Shown here piece after piece: positions 1 through 9,465 of a stretch of 64,000 nucleotides of DNA (the first letter of the stretch is position 1; each line of letters starts with the position of its first letter). The DNA is from Deefgea tanakiae (GTDB lineage: Bacteria; Pseudomonadota; Gammaproteobacteria; Burkholderiales; Chitinibacteraceae). The translations under genes were made by a program, and so were the position numbers. The notes below the pieces were generated by a model. That model ran no database searches. It saw nothing but the letters and a program-made list of their open reading frames with translations, and was not told where the DNA came from. Where the stretch lies: contig NZ_CP081150.1 in NCBI RefSeq assembly GCF_019665765.1, positions 1,984,001-2,048,000 of the forward strand, in the 5' to 3' direction.

Positions 1-709
1 ATGCTGCTTTAGTGCTCGTTGGCTCTGTGGATTTTTTGATCGGTGCGATGTCTGCACTCGCAAAATCATGCTCCGCATCAGAATAGCTGACCTTGTGGAA
101 TAAATCTTGGCCAGACTTAAGCCCCAGCTCACGGCAGTATTCAGCCGCCGCCGTTTCACCCTCTTCACCAATCAACAACAGAGTTGGCGCGGCGACACGA
201 TAGTTTTTAAGACCTAAAAATAATCGGCAATTTGGGTAAAAAGCGACCGCTGATTTTACCCCAGGATTATTTCGGTTCATCAAAGACAGTACAGTCGACG
301 CGCCCTCAGCCCATCCAATAACAGCGATACGGCTGGCATCAACTTCATTACGCGCTTTTAACCAAGCAATCGCAATCTGTGCATCGTTGGCACGCAGGCC
401 AATATTTTTTTTGTTGGTACGGCCAATACAACCCTGTCGCTTACCCTTAGGGCCAAGTATATCCAACATCAAAACGCCAAAGCCCATTTCCTGCAGCAAC
501 GATGCCATTTTCATCGTTCGCTCATAGCTGGGTGTTTGTTGCTGAGCCAAGCGATTGCAACCGTGCAATAACAAAACCGCAGGGCCTATGACTTTATGCG
601 GCGCCAAGTAAACGCCAGACAGTGTAACTTTGCCGGAATTGATGGTGACTGTTTTGGCCGCGACTTGTAATGTCACGAACGTAAAGAGAAAACACAGCAA
701 AAATTTCAT
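1..709 (-). CDS. Dienelactone-hydrolase-like secreted protein, 3' end cut by window
   Basis: Reading frame open from an ATG at 709 to the window edge, about 236 residues with the C-terminus missing. The first 19 or so residues look like a signal peptide ending VAA, so the product is probably periplasmic. An alpha/beta-hydrolase layout follows: a strand and oxyanion segment LLLHGCNR near residue 50, the nucleophile elbow near residue 128, and a late segment with YSDAEHDF that supplies a plausible catalytic His. The elbow reads GWAEGA where dienelactone-hydrolase relatives have G-x-S/C-x-G, so the expected nucleophile is alanine. The start codon follows directly after the stop of the upstream DUF4870 gene (TAAATG), indicating translational coupling. 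Family is inferred from motifs; catalytic activity is doubtful. Confidence 0.75.
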   Translation of the reverse strand, partial: MKFLLCFLFTFVTLQVAAKTVTINSGKVTLSGVYLAPHKVIGPAVLLLHGCNRLAQQQTPSYERTMKMASLLQEMGFGVLMLDILGPKGKRQGCIGRTNKKNIGLRANDAQIAIAWLKARNEVDASRIAVIGWAEGASTVLSLMNRNNPGVKSAVAFYPNCRLFLGLKNYRVAAPTLLLIGEEGETAAAEYCRELGLKSGQDLFHKVSYSDAEHDFASADIAPIKKSTEPTSTKAA

Positions 710-1054
710 TTATGCAATCAGCCGAAAGGCAAAAGGGAATCGATACAACAAGCCTTTGCTAGCGCTTAATGCTGCCAAAATACAGCACACAATATTTGTG
801 ACAAACAACAAACCAGCTAGTAACCAGCCAATCAAGGGAATCCAGCCGAGCACGCATGACAATATCAGTACCGTAATCGACCAATTTAATGCTTCTTTTC
901 CAGTTTCATAAACAAACGGCTCTTCTTTTTTGCACAAAAAAGCGATTAAACCCGGCAGAAAGCTAAAAAAAAGCGTGAAGACATAGACCAAAGCCGCTAA
1001 GTTTTTGGCTTCAGTCGAAACAGGCGAAGAAACATTGAGCGAAGAGTGCGGCAT
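710..1054 (-). CDS. DUF4870 domain small membrane protein
   Basis: 114 residues. After a short polar N-terminus there are three to four hydrophobic segments (about residues 19-40, 55-75 and 76-98) with the charged stretch KKEEPFVYETGKEALNW between the first two, which is the hallmark of DUF4870 (Tic20-like) proteins. Inner-membrane location is expected; the biochemical function of the family is unknown. It lies directly upstream of the hydrolase gene with zero spacing, so the two are almost certainly one transcript. No strong ribosome binding site is visible before the ATG. Confidence 0.8.
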   Translation of the reverse strand: MPHSSLNVSSPVSTEAKNLAALVYVFTLFFSFLPGLIAFLCKKEEPFVYETGKEALNWSITVLILSCVLGWIPLIGWLLAGLLFVTNIVCCILAALSASKGLLYRFPFAFRLIA

Positions 1055-1264
1055 CAGTCTACAGATAGCAAAACTCGGGGTGAGACTTTACCACAGCGGC
1101 GCATATGAAAAAAGTTCATCCAAACCAAATCCGTGCGATGCCCCATATTTATCCGTTAATTTTAAGACTCAGTGGCAAAATCACTGGCAGAAATTCGGTT
1201 TGTACACTAAACCAACTATGAGTCTAGTGCGCCGCAGCAATTTTCAATCAATGAGGTCTATGGC

Positions 1265-2065
1265 ATGAGCGATACCACTCTATATTCAATCGATCACCGT
1301 GGCGTTGCAACGGTGACATTGAATCGGCCTGAGGTCTGCAACGCAGTTGATGAAATCATGATTGCAGAGCTAACCGCTACCTTTACCGCTTTGCGCCTCA
1401 ATAGCGAGGTGCGAATGCTGATTTTAGAAGCCAGTGGTAATTGCTTTTGCAGTGGCACTGATTTGAATTGGATGAAACGTGGCTCACTATCCGACCCAAA
1501 TCATAATTTTGAAGATGCGCTTCGCTTTGCTCGCCTACTTCGAACGCTCGACCGACTCCCTATTCCCACGATTGCCAGAGTTCACGGTCTTGCCCTAGGC
1601 GTTGGTCTAGGAATTATCTCATGTTGTGATTTAGCCATCTGCACCGAAGATGCTTGGTTTTCGATACCGGAAACACGGCTTGGCTTGATACCTGCAGTCG
1701 TTGGACCGTACATCATTAGCCGTATTGGCAGTACCGCTGCACGCAGGTATTTTTTAACTGCAGAGAAATTTAATAGCTCAACCGCCAATAAAATTGGCTT
1801 GGTCCATGAAACAGCGCCAGACTTGGGCAGTATGGATGCACAGATTGAGCTATGGGCGAATGAAATTTGCCAAAATAGCCCGCACGCTTTAGCGGCTGCA
1901 AAACGATTAATTACTTCAGTGGATCATCGCCCAATTGATGATGCGATGATTTCAGACACCGCCCACCGAATTGCCCATATTCGTACGCATGAGGAGGCTC
2001 AAGAAGGCGTTAATGCTTATCTTGAGCAACGCTCACCGTATTGGATTGCCACTACGACAGCTTAA
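1265..2065 (+). CDS. Enoyl-CoA hydratase/isomerase family protein, LiuC-like
   Basis: 266-residue crotonase-fold enzyme acting on acyl-CoA thioesters in the cytoplasm. The oxyanion-hole segments are CSGTDL (62-67) and HGLALGVGLG (107-116). Of the two catalytic glutamates of rat enoyl-CoA hydratase, the second is kept (E136 in SIPE), while the first position is glycine (G116). The segment LGLIPAVVGPYI followed by ARRYFLTAEKF resembles methylglutaconyl-CoA and carboxygeranoyl-CoA hydratases (LiuC/AtuE type) more than classical FadB-type hydratases. The ATG has GAGGT 9 bases upstream. No other leucine-degradation genes are adjacent, so the exact substrate is inferred only from motif resemblance. 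Confidence 0.85.
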   Translation: MSDTTLYSIDHRGVATVTLNRPEVCNAVDEIMIAELTATFTALRLNSEVRMLILEASGNCFCSGTDLNWMKRGSLSDPNHNFEDALRFARLLRTLDRLPIPTIARVHGLALGVGLGIISCCDLAICTEDAWFSIPETRLGLIPAVVGPYIISRIGSTAARRYFLTAEKFNSSTANKIGLVHETAPDLGSMDAQIELWANEICQNSPHALAAAKRLITSVDHRPIDDAMISDTAHRIAHIRTHEEAQEGVNAYLEQRSPYWIATTTA

Positions 2066-2231
2066 GCCAAGGCCGTGGTCGAGGTATTGGTTGATGCTCC
2101 TCGGATTCAGCAACCGTGAGTAAACGTAAAGCAAGTTCTTGTTGTGGAAAGTTATGAATTCTTTCGCTCGGCACATTTCGATCTTCAGTTGAAAGATCTT
2201 GGCCCGAAGACATGTCAAATATATGGGACAT
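2052..2231 (-). CDS. Small hypothetical protein, 59 aa
   Basis: 59 residues from an ATG at 2231, preceded by a strong GGAGGAG ribosome binding site 6 bases upstream; this start is better than the in-frame one at 2249, which would place the binding site inside the gene. The protein is acidic and polar in its first half and ends in a proline/arginine segment (QPIPRPRPWLKLS). No transmembrane segment, signal peptide or recognised domain. Its 3' end overlaps the end of the convergent LiuC-like gene by 14 bases. The Shine-Dalgarno sequence is the main argument that it is real. Confidence 0.5.
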   Translation of the reverse strand: MSHIFDMSSGQDLSTEDRNVPSERIHNFPQQELALRLLTVAESEEHQPIPRPRPWLKLS

Positions 2232-2340
2232 TTTATGCTCCTCCATCAATTGTATAACGTGTTGAGGAACCTTACAAAACTGGGCTTACAATTAGAATAT
2301 CGGACCAATTGATCAAAAATACAATCTTTTTTTGAAAATA

Positions 2341-2372
2341 AAAAACGGCAGCTTTTAAAGCTGCCGTTTTTT
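2341..2372 (-). terminator. Rho-independent terminator of ppiD
   Basis: Perfect 10-bp stem CGGCAGCTTT / AAAGCTGCCG flanked by A and T tracts on both sides, so it could act in both directions. It lies 16 bases after the ppiD stop codon and fits best as the ppiD terminator. Confidence 0.85.
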
Positions 2373-2387
2373 ACTCATTTTGAAAAC

Positions 2388-4226
2388 TTATTGCCCTTGA
2401 GGCTTTTTCAAATTGTACTTCACTTTAGTCTCTTTTTTGATTGCTTCAATAAATGCAGTCATCTCAACTTGGCCATACATCTTGGCTAAATTCTCTTGCA
2501 TTTGGAATTGATTCTCAGCCGACAAAGCCGGCGCAGGAACTGCCGCAGTCACTTTATAAATGGCATATCCTCGTCCAGGTACTGCAGAGCCAACATAAGC
2601 AGGTAGCTTGGCTGTATCGGCTTTGAAAATAGCTTTCAAGTCGGCATCCGCAACGCCTTGTCCAGCAATGCGCGTAAATCCTTTCGTTTCTGCCCAAGTT
2701 AAAGGAACAGCAGCACCAGTCTTAAGGCTAGCTAGTTTCTTTTCACCATCGGCTAAAGCTAAAGCCAGGGCCTTTTCTTGCTTTAATTTCTGAGTAATCA
2801 AAGGCGAAACTTCGGTCAAAGTTTGTGTGCTTGCCGGTTTATATTCTAAAACACGAGCAGCAATATATTGCCCTGGGGCGACTTCAATCGCTTCAGTATT
2901 GTGTTTGGCTTTTAATACATCATCCGAATAGGCCGCTTCAATCAATTTTGGATTATTCAAAATTGAATCAGCAAGTCCAGTCCGTGTGAGCCATTCGCTC
3001 TGCTTCACCGTTAGCTTGAGTGTATCAGCTGCTGGTTTTAAGCTATCTGACTGTTGATAAACCAACTCGGTAAACTTCTCAACTTGAGCAGGGAAAGCGG
3101 TTTGAATTTTCTGCAGCTTTAATTTCTCAACAATCGCGGGTTTCACATCAGCCAAGTTAACGGACTTGATGTCATTTAACTGCAAAATATGAAATCCGAA
3201 ATCTGTTTCTACAATCCCACTAATTTCACCTTTCTTAAGGGTAAATGCAGCTTGGTCAAACGGCTTCACCATGGCTCCACGCGCAAAAAAACCTAAATCG
3301 CCACCATTGACTGCCGAACCAGGATCTTGAGATTTTTGTTTAGCTAGCTCAGCGAAACGGGCTGGCGACGCTTTGACTTCAAGTAAAATAGCTTCAGCCT
3401 GTTTGCGCACTGCGGCCTTTTCAGCTGGTTTTGCGGCTTTATCCACAGTGAGCAAAATATGGCTAACACGGCGTTCTTCTTTTGCTAGTTCTTGCTGATG
3501 TTCAGCAAAATACTTGGCAACCTCTTCTTCGCTCACTGTTTGTGCTGCAGCTAAATCAGCCTGTGATAAAAGCAGGTACTCTAATTTGACCATTTCTGGC
3601 TTTTTATAGTTTGCTTGATTCGCATCGAAATATTTTTTAATTTCAGCATCAGAGACAGACACCTGAGCTAAATATTGTTCAGGAGAAACAATCGTTGTCG
3701 CAACTTCACGCTTTTCAGCCATCAACTGGTTCAGTTGCTGCATCGATGCATTAGATACAAAGCCAGTCTGTACAAAGCCATCCATCAACTGACGCATAAC
3801 AATATCTTGACGCACTTTTTGTTCAAAAATCGCTGGCGTCATTTGTTGCGCTGCCAATAGCTCTTGATAACGTTGGTCATTAAACTTGCCGTCGACCTGA
3901 AAAGCGGGGATTTGGGCGATCGCATTACGCACCATAGCATCAGGAGCTGCCAATTTAAGTTGAGCCGCACGCTCTTGCAGGAGTTTTTGTCGAACAAGCT
4001 GCTCAACTACCATAGGTTTCATATCATCAGGAACAGCTTGATTCCCAATCGCTTCAGCAACATCGCGATCTGTAATGGTCTGCGCACCGACTTTAGCAAG
4101 GTAAGGCTGATTAGCATCGCTCATCGCGTCATAGCCTGTGAGACCGACCCCCACAATCAAACCAAGTGAAACCAAACCCAAGACTACAGTTACTGCAGTT
4201 TTATTCTTTTCGACAATATCAAACAT
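2388..4226 (-). CDS. ppiD: Peptidyl-prolyl cis-trans isomerase D, periplasmic chaperone
   Basis: 612 residues from the ATG giving [12 protein letters not shown], which has GGAG 11 bases upstream; a longer frame to 4319 exists but runs into the tRNA terminator and lacks the family N-terminus. One N-terminal membrane anchor (about 11-33) leaves the rest in the periplasm. A SurA-type chaperone domain (about 35-180) is followed by one parvulin/rotamase domain around 250-350, recognised by [15 protein letters not shown] and FGFHILQL, and a C-terminal helical part. PpiD helps newly exported outer-membrane and periplasmic proteins fold near the Sec translocon. It ends the minus-strand quality-control block but has the tRNA-Asp terminator just upstream, so it probably has its own promoter. 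Confidence 0.95.
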   Translation of the reverse strand: MFDIVEKNKTAVTVVLGLVSLGLIVGVGLTGYDAMSDANQPYLAKVGAQTITDRDVAEAIGNQAVPDDMKPMVVEQLVRQKLLQERAAQLKLAAPDAMVRNAIAQIPAFQVDGKFNDQRYQELLAAQQMTPAIFEQKVRQDIVMRQLMDGFVQTGFVSNASMQQLNQLMAEKREVATTIVSPEQYLAQVSVSDAEIKKYFDANQANYKKPEMVKLEYLLLSQADLAAAQTVSEEEVAKYFAEHQQELAKEERRVSHILLTVDKAAKPAEKAAVRKQAEAILLEVKASPARFAELAKQKSQDPGSAVNGGDLGFFARGAMVKPFDQAAFTLKKGEISGIVETDFGFHILQLNDIKSVNLADVKPAIVEKLKLQKIQTAFPAQVEKFTELVYQQSDSLKPAADTLKLTVKQSEWLTRTGLADSILNNPKLIEAAYSDDVLKAKHNTEAIEVAPGQYIAARVLEYKPASTQTLTEVSPLITQKLKQEKALALALADGEKKLASLKTGAAVPLTWAETKGFTRIAGQGVADADLKAIFKADTAKLPAYVGSAVPGRGYAIYKVTAAVPAPALSAENQFQMQENLAKMYGQVEMTAFIEAIKKETKVKYNLKKPQGQ

Positions 4227-4311
4227 ACTCAGAGAACTCCTGCTATTTATGCGCGTTATCATGCCATATTGCGGCGATGCTGTCTGTAAGCGAGGTGCTT
4301 TAAACAACAAA

Positions 4312-4337
4312 AAGGGCAAACTTAAAGTTTGCCCTTA
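4312..4337 (-). terminator. Terminator after tRNA-Asp
   Basis: Inverted repeat AAGGGCAAACTT / AAGTTTGCCCTT, read on the minus strand right after the tRNA-Asp CCA end and followed by a T run (CCCTTTTTGTTG). It separates the tRNA transcript from ppiD. Confidence 0.85.
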
Positions 4338-4346
4338 GGGATTTTT

Positions 4347-4423
4347 TGGCGGAGTGGACGGGACTCGAACCCGCGACCCCCGGCGTGACAGGCCGGTATT
4401 CTAACCAACTGAACTACCACTCC
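4347..4423 (-). tRNA. tRNA-Asp (anticodon GTC)
   Basis: 77-nt cloverleaf on the minus strand. Acceptor stem GGAGTGG / CCACTCC, discriminator G, encoded CCA; D arm with AGTTGGTTAGA; anticodon loop CTGTCAC giving GTC; T arm GCGGGTTCGAGTCCCGT. It sits between hupB and ppiD, as in many beta- and gammaproteobacteria. Confidence 0.97.
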
Positions 4424-4490
4424 ATTGATTAGCTACATGAGTGGTTCTTAACCATGCAGTGTTATCAGTTCATGCAAGAAGTAGCAGAAA

Positions 4491-4763
4491 TTACTGAACT
4501 GCGTCTTTCAAAGATTTACCAGCACGGAATTTAGGCTGTTTTGCGGCAGCGATTGTGATGCTTTCGCCAGTGCGTGGATTACGACCCGTGCGCTCTTCAC
4601 GCTCAGAAACGTAAAAAGAACCAAAGCCAACCAAAGTCACTTCGTCGCCACTCTTCAGGGCTCCAGAGATGGCTTCAATAGTTGCATCAAGTGCTTTACC
4701 TGCAGCGGCTTTAGATAAGCCAGCAGATTCAGCAATAGCGTCGATGAGTTCAGATTTATTCAC
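4491..4763 (-). CDS. hupB: DNA-binding protein HU, beta-type
   Basis: 90 residues, the normal HU length. N-terminal helices ([18 protein letters not shown]), the GFGSF turn and the DNA-binding arm with [12 protein letters not shown] are all intact. HU binds and bends DNA without sequence preference and compacts the nucleoid. The start is a GTG with AAAGGGG about 7 bases upstream. It lies downstream of lon, the usual hupB position. Confidence 0.97.
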   Translation of the reverse strand: MNKSELIDAIAESAGLSKAAAGKALDATIEAISGALKSGDEVTLVGFGSFYVSEREERTGRNPRTGESITIAAAKQPKFRAGKSLKDAVQ

Positions 4764-4918
4764 TTACATCCCCTTTCAATTTGATTGGACTAAACAGTAT
4801 TGTTTTTTGCTATAAGCTTTATATCAAGCTACAAAAATACATGTCAACCTAGCATGGTACTTTGTTGGGTAGTTTCGACGTAATTGAACGTATTCCACTA
4901 CACCAACGATAAAAATTA

Positions 4919-7327
4919 TTAATGTTTCGTACTTGGCTGCGCTGCTTCAGCACTCTCTGGCACAGCCACTTCCGCTGCAATAATCTCTGCGGCTTCGGGC
5001 ATTCGTTCTAGAGCGTGCGCCAATACATCATCAAACCATTTGACGGAATGAATAGCAAGTCCTCGCTTCACATTGTCGGGAATTTCAGCTAAATCTTTGA
5101 CATTTCCCTCTGGAATGAGCACATGCTTGATGCCACCTCGATGAGCCGCTAACAGTTTTTCCTTCAATCCACCAATTGGCAGTACTTCACCACGCAAGGT
5201 AATTTCACCCGTCATCGCCACATCACAACGTACAGGTATACCTGTCAACACAGAGGTTAATGCTGTTGCCAGGCCAATACCCGCAGAAGGACCATCTTTC
5301 GGCGTGGCACCTTCAGGCAAGTGAATGTGCATGTCATTTTTTTGGTAAAACTCAGGATCAATACCCAAACTCACAGCGCGTGTACGCACCACCGATAAAG
5401 CCGCTTGGATCGACTCTTGCATCACATCGCCCAATTGCCCTGTCTGTATCATTTTGCCTTTACCAGGCAACTTTACAGCCTCAATAGTCAGTAATTCACC
5501 GCCAACTTCAGTCCACGCCAATCCGGTCACTTGACCCACTTGATTTTTGAGCTCTGCCACACCGTATTCATAACGATGCACACCGAGGTATTTATCCAAG
5601 TTTTTATTCGTAACGCTGACTTTTTTATCGCTTGGCTTCATCAACAAAGCTTTAACAACTTTACGACAAATTTTTGCCACTTCCCGATCAAGGCTACGCA
5701 CACCCGCCTCACGCGTGTAGTAACGAATAATATCGCGCACTGCAGTGTCTGCAATCAGCAACTCACCTTCTGCGACGCCGTTATTTTTCATTTGCTTAGG
5801 CACCAGATATTTCAGCGCGATATTCACTTTTTCATCTTCGGTGTAACCCGATAGGCGAATAATCTCCATCCGGTCTAACAATGGAGCAGGAATATTCAGT
5901 GAATTGGCAGTTGCAACGAACATGACATCCGAGAGATCGTAATCCACTTCCAAGTAGTGATCACTAAATGCATGATTTTGCTCAGGATCTAGCACTTCTA
6001 GCAGAGCAGAAGAAGGATCTCCACGCATATCACTGCCCAATTTATCCACTTCATCTAGCAAGAACAGTGGATTTTTCACGCCAACTTTGCTCATGCTTTG
6101 CAAAATCTTACCTGGCATCGAGCCGATATACGTACGGCGATGACCGCGAATTTCAGCTTCATCACGCACGCCACCCAAAGCCATGCGCACGAACTTACGA
6201 TTCGTAGCACGAGCAATACTCTCACCCAGCGAAGTTTTACCCACCCCAGGAGGACCTACTAAGCACAAAATCGGCGCTTTTAGTTTTTCAACTCGCGTTT
6301 GCACTGCGAGATACTCAACAATACGTTCTTTGACTTTATCGAGGCCATAATGATCGGCATCCAAAACGGTTTCAGCCGCAGCCAGATCTTTGCTAATCTT
6401 GGTTTTCTTTTTCCAAGGCAGGCCAAGCATTGTTTCAACGTAATTGCGAACCACCGTGGATTCAGCCGACATCGGCGACATCATGCGCAGTTTTTTCAAT
6501 TCAGCTTCGGTTTTTTCCTTCGCTTCTTTACTCATTCCTGCGTTTTTAATTTTCTTCTCTAATTCATCGAGATCGGCGTTTTCATCCAGCTCACCGAGTT
6601 CTTTTTGAATCGCTTTGACTTGCTCGTTCAAATAATATTCGCGCTGGCTTTTTTCCATTTGGCGTTTTACACGGCCACGGATGCGCTTTTCAACTTGCAG
6701 GATATCGAGCTCAGACTCTAATTGCTTGAGCAAATGATCCATTCGCGCCGCAACATCTTCCATCTCAAGCACAGCTTGTTTTTGCTCTAATTTCAACGGC
6801 AAATGTGCAGCGACGGTATCGGCTAAGCGACCCGCAGTCTCGATGCCAGCCAAAGAGGTCAAAATCTCTGGTGGGATTTTTTTATTTAATTTAACGTATT
6901 GATCAAATTGCGACAGTAAAGCACGGCGCATGCCTTCTGCCTCGTGGTTGCCTTCATCCGCCAATGCTTGCGGTGTGGCAATCGCTTGGTAAAAACCATC
7001 TTCATCTTGAAAAGACTCAACCAGCGCACGTTGCACACCTTCAACCAGTACTTTGACCGTACCATCAGGCAACTTTAATAATTGCAGCACCGTAGCCACT
7101 GTACCCACCGGATACAGATCAGCCATAGTTGGCTCATCTTTGGATGCGTTTTTCTGCGCGACCAATAAAATATGTTTTCCACCTTCCATTGCCGCTTCGA
7201 GCGCTTTAATCGATTTTGGGCGGCCAACAAAAAGAGGAATAACCATGTGTGGGAATACTACAACGTCACGCAATGGCAGCATTGGGAACGATGTAGATTC
7301 AACCGCGAGTAATTGATGCTCAGACAT
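4919..7327 (-). CDS. lon: ATP-dependent protease Lon
   Basis: 802 residues, full length. N-terminal substrate-binding domain (about 14-205), coiled-coil linker (205-290), AAA+ module with Walker A GPPGVGKT (358-365) and Walker B FLLDEVDK (about 422-429), and the S16 protease domain with the Ser-Lys dyad S681 (PKDGPSAG) and K724 (GGLKEKLLA). Lon degrades misfolded and short-lived regulatory proteins in the cytoplasm. It follows clpX on the same strand after 139 bases that contain a hairpin but no obvious terminator. Confidence 0.98.
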   Translation of the reverse strand: MSEHQLLAVESTSFPMLPLRDVVVFPHMVIPLFVGRPKSIKALEAAMEGGKHILLVAQKNASKDEPTMADLYPVGTVATVLQLLKLPDGTVKVLVEGVQRALVESFQDEDGFYQAIATPQALADEGNHEAEGMRRALLSQFDQYVKLNKKIPPEILTSLAGIETAGRLADTVAAHLPLKLEQKQAVLEMEDVAARMDHLLKQLESELDILQVEKRIRGRVKRQMEKSQREYYLNEQVKAIQKELGELDENADLDELEKKIKNAGMSKEAKEKTEAELKKLRMMSPMSAESTVVRNYVETMLGLPWKKKTKISKDLAAAETVLDADHYGLDKVKERIVEYLAVQTRVEKLKAPILCLVGPPGVGKTSLGESIARATNRKFVRMALGGVRDEAEIRGHRRTYIGSMPGKILQSMSKVGVKNPLFLLDEVDKLGSDMRGDPSSALLEVLDPEQNHAFSDHYLEVDYDLSDVMFVATANSLNIPAPLLDRMEIIRLSGYTEDEKVNIALKYLVPKQMKNNGVAEGELLIADTAVRDIIRYYTREAGVRSLDREVAKICRKVVKALLMKPSDKKVSVTNKNLDKYLGVHRYEYGVAELKNQVGQVTGLAWTEVGGELLTIEAVKLPGKGKMIQTGQLGDVMQESIQAALSVVRTRAVSLGIDPEFYQKNDMHIHLPEGATPKDGPSAGIGLATALTSVLTGIPVRCDVAMTGEITLRGEVLPIGGLKEKLLAAHRGGIKHVLIPEGNVKDLAEIPDNVKRGLAIHSVKWFDDVLAHALERMPEAAEIIAAEVAVPESAEAAQPSTKH

Positions 7328-7369
7328 ATTGGGATGACCTGATCGAGAGTATGTTCACAATATGAGGTC

Positions 7370-7393
7370 ATTGCGATTAAATTCAATCGCAAT
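7370..7393. other. Hairpin in the clpX-lon gap
   Basis: Perfect 9-bp inverted repeat ATTGCGATT / AATCGCAAT with a 6-base loop, 42 to 66 bases upstream of the lon start. There is no T tract, so it does not look like a terminator; an operator or mRNA leader structure is possible. Confidence 0.4.
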
Positions 7394-7466
7394 GCCATAA
7401 ACAATCGCGCCCGCATTAAGCGCCTTAGATCAAGGAACCTGTTGCGGGCGAGAGTAATACAAGTTT

Positions 7467-8735
7467 TTATTTACTTGTTACATTCATTTCCGCAGTAACT
7501 GGCACAAATTCAGGCTTGGCCGATGCAGTGATCACTTCTTTGCTCACTACAACTTTGGCAATCCCTTCCATCGCAGGCAATTCAAACATCGTATCGAGCA
7601 ACGTTTGCTCAACGATAGAGCGCAAGCCACGTGCACCAGTTTTGCGCTCCATTGCTTTATGCGCAATCGCAGCGAGTGCTTCGGTGCCGATTTCTAGTTC
7701 AACGTCTTCCATTTCAAACAATTTTTGATATTGCTTGATCAGTGCGTTTTTCGGCTCAGTCAGAATCGTCACTAAAGCGGCTTCATCCAACTCAGCCAGT
7801 GTAGCCACAACAGGCAAACGACCGACAAACTCTGGAATTAGGCCAAAACGAATCAAATCATCTGGCTCAACTTCATGCAGCAATTCGCCGATGTTCTTAC
7901 GTTCATCTTTAGATTTAACTTCTGCACCAAACCCAATGCCACCCTTCACAGAGCGATTGCGAATGATTTTATCCAAACCTTCAAATGCACCGCCGCAGAT
8001 AAACAAGATATTTGTCGTATCCACTTTCGGCAAATCTTGATTTGGGTGCTTACGACCACCACTTGGCGGCACTGAAGCTACAGTACCTTCAATTAGTTTT
8101 AGTAAAGCTTGCTGAACACCCTCACCCGATACGTCACGTGTTATCGATGGGTTTTCTGATTTGCGTGCGATCTTGTCGACTTCGTCGAGATAAACAATGC
8201 CGCGCTGCGCTTTTTCAACGTCGTTATCGCACTGCGCTAACAACTTAGCAATAATGTGCTCAACGTCTTCACCAACGTAACCAGCTTCTGTCAATGTCGT
8301 CGCATCAGCAATCACAAACGGCACATCAAGCAATTTGGCCATCGTTTGCGCGAGCAGAGTTTTACCCGAGCCAGTTGGGCCGATCAGCAAAATATTAGAT
8401 TTTGCCAACTCAACTTCATTATCCGCCTTGCCTTTAGTCGACAAGCGTTTGTAGTGGTTATATACCGCTACCGATAGAATCTTTTTCGCCCGCTCTTGAC
8501 CCACAACGTACTGATTCAAGTCATCACGAATCTCAGTTGGCTTTGGCAAACGCTTGCCGTCTGTGGTCGTCACAGGGCCAGCGAGCAAATCACTAACTTC
8601 TTCTTGAATGACATCGTTGCATAAATCGATACATTCGTTGCAAATAAAGACTTGCGGGCCTGCAATCAGCTTTTTCACTTCATGCTGACTTTTGCCGCAG
8701 AAGGAACAATACAATAATTTTTCTTTATCAGACAT
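7467..8735 (-). CDS. clpX: ATP-dependent Clp protease, unfoldase subunit ClpX
   Basis: 422 residues. N-terminal zinc-binding domain with C10, C13, C32 and C35, which recruits adaptors and substrates; AAA+ domain with Walker A GPTGSGKT (119-126), Walker [10 protein letters not shown] (about 180-188), and the sensor region ending [10 protein letters not shown]. The hexamer unfolds tagged proteins and feeds them to ClpP. It lies just downstream of clpP but is separated from it by an attenuator-like hairpin. Confidence 0.98.
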   Translation of the reverse strand: MSDKEKLLYCSFCGKSQHEVKKLIAGPQVFICNECIDLCNDVIQEEVSDLLAGPVTTTDGKRLPKPTEIRDDLNQYVVGQERAKKILSVAVYNHYKRLSTKGKADNEVELAKSNILLIGPTGSGKTLLAQTMAKLLDVPFVIADATTLTEAGYVGEDVEHIIAKLLAQCDNDVEKAQRGIVYLDEVDKIARKSENPSITRDVSGEGVQQALLKLIEGTVASVPPSGGRKHPNQDLPKVDTTNILFICGGAFEGLDKIIRNRSVKGGIGFGAEVKSKDERKNIGELLHEVEPDDLIRFGLIPEFVGRLPVVATLAELDEAALVTILTEPKNALIKQYQKLFEMEDVELEIGTEALAAIAHKAMERKTGARGLRSIVEQTLLDTMFELPAMEGIAKVVVSKEVITASAKPEFVPVTAEMNVTSK

Positions 8736-8770
8736 GAACAGCCATTCCGAATAAAACGCGCTGAGGAAAG

Positions 8771-8796
8771 AAAAGCCGCCAGACAGGCTGGCGGCT
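8771..8796 (-). terminator. Hairpin with short T run between clpP and clpX
   Basis: 9-bp stem AGCCGCCAG / CTGGCGGCT with a 5-base loop followed on the minus strand by TTTT. It looks like a rho-independent terminator, perhaps leaky, inside the tig-clpP-clpX block. Confidence 0.7.
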
Positions 8797-8816
8797 ACTT
8801 AGGTTGAAGCTGGTGA

Positions 8817-9446
8817 CTAAGCTGCCAGACCTGACCGAGAAGCCAACACCTCATCAACCAGACCATAGGCTTTTGCCTCTTCTGCATTCATGAAGTTATC
8901 ACGATCAGTATCACGCTCAACGGTATCGATATCTTGACCGGTATGCTTGGCTAGCAACTCATTTAAAGTACGCTTCGTTTTAATCAATTCACGGGCATGA
9001 ATTTCAATATCCGAAGCTTGGCCTTGTAGACCACCAATCAACGGTTGATGAATCATGATGCGTGAATTAGGCAAAGTGAAGCGCTTACCTTTCGCGCCGC
9101 CCGACAACAAGAATGCACCCATCGATGCCGCCATGCCAATACACAAAGTAGAGACATCCGGTTTGATAAACTGCATCGTATCGTAAATCGCCATCCCCGA
9201 AGTGACAGAGCCACCCGGTGAATTGATATACAGCGAAATGTCCTTGTCAGGATTTTCTGATTCCAAGAATAACAACTGGGCCACCACAAGGTTTGCCATT
9301 TGATCATTCACTGGACCAACCAGAAAAATAACCCGCTCTTTCAGCAAGCGTGAATAAATATCGTATGCACGTTCACCGCGGCCGCTTTGCTCAACGACCA
9401 TAGGTACTAAACCAATATTTTGCGGATCAAATTCCATTCTGGACAT
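8817..9446 (-). CDS. clpP: ATP-dependent Clp protease, proteolytic subunit ClpP
   Basis: 209 residues. Serine protease of the ClpP family with S108 (GMAASMGA), H133 (MIHQPLIGG) and D183 as the expected catalytic triad; the oxyanion GGS motif is at 78-80. The N-terminal residues before about 14 correspond to the propeptide region. Fourteen subunits form the barrel that cleaves substrates delivered by ClpX. It starts 19 bases after the tig stop, so tig and clpP are probably cotranscribed. Confidence 0.98.
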   Translation of the reverse strand: MSRMEFDPQNIGLVPMVVEQSGRGERAYDIYSRLLKERVIFLVGPVNDQMANLVVAQLLFLESENPDKDISLYINSPGGSVTSGMAIYDTMQFIKPDVSTLCIGMAASMGAFLLSGGAKGKRFTLPNSRIMIHQPLIGGLQGQASDIEIHARELIKTKRTLNELLAKHTGQDIDTVERDTDRDNFMNAEEAKAYGLVDEVLASRSGLAA

Positions 9447-9465
9447 TCCAACCTCTCAGTTTAAA

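Noticed and set aside
1005-1268. 87-codon plus-strand frame ending in an overlap with the LiuC-like start
   Set aside because: It begins inside the DUF4870 gene on the opposite strand, has no ribosome binding site, and its composition is not protein-like.
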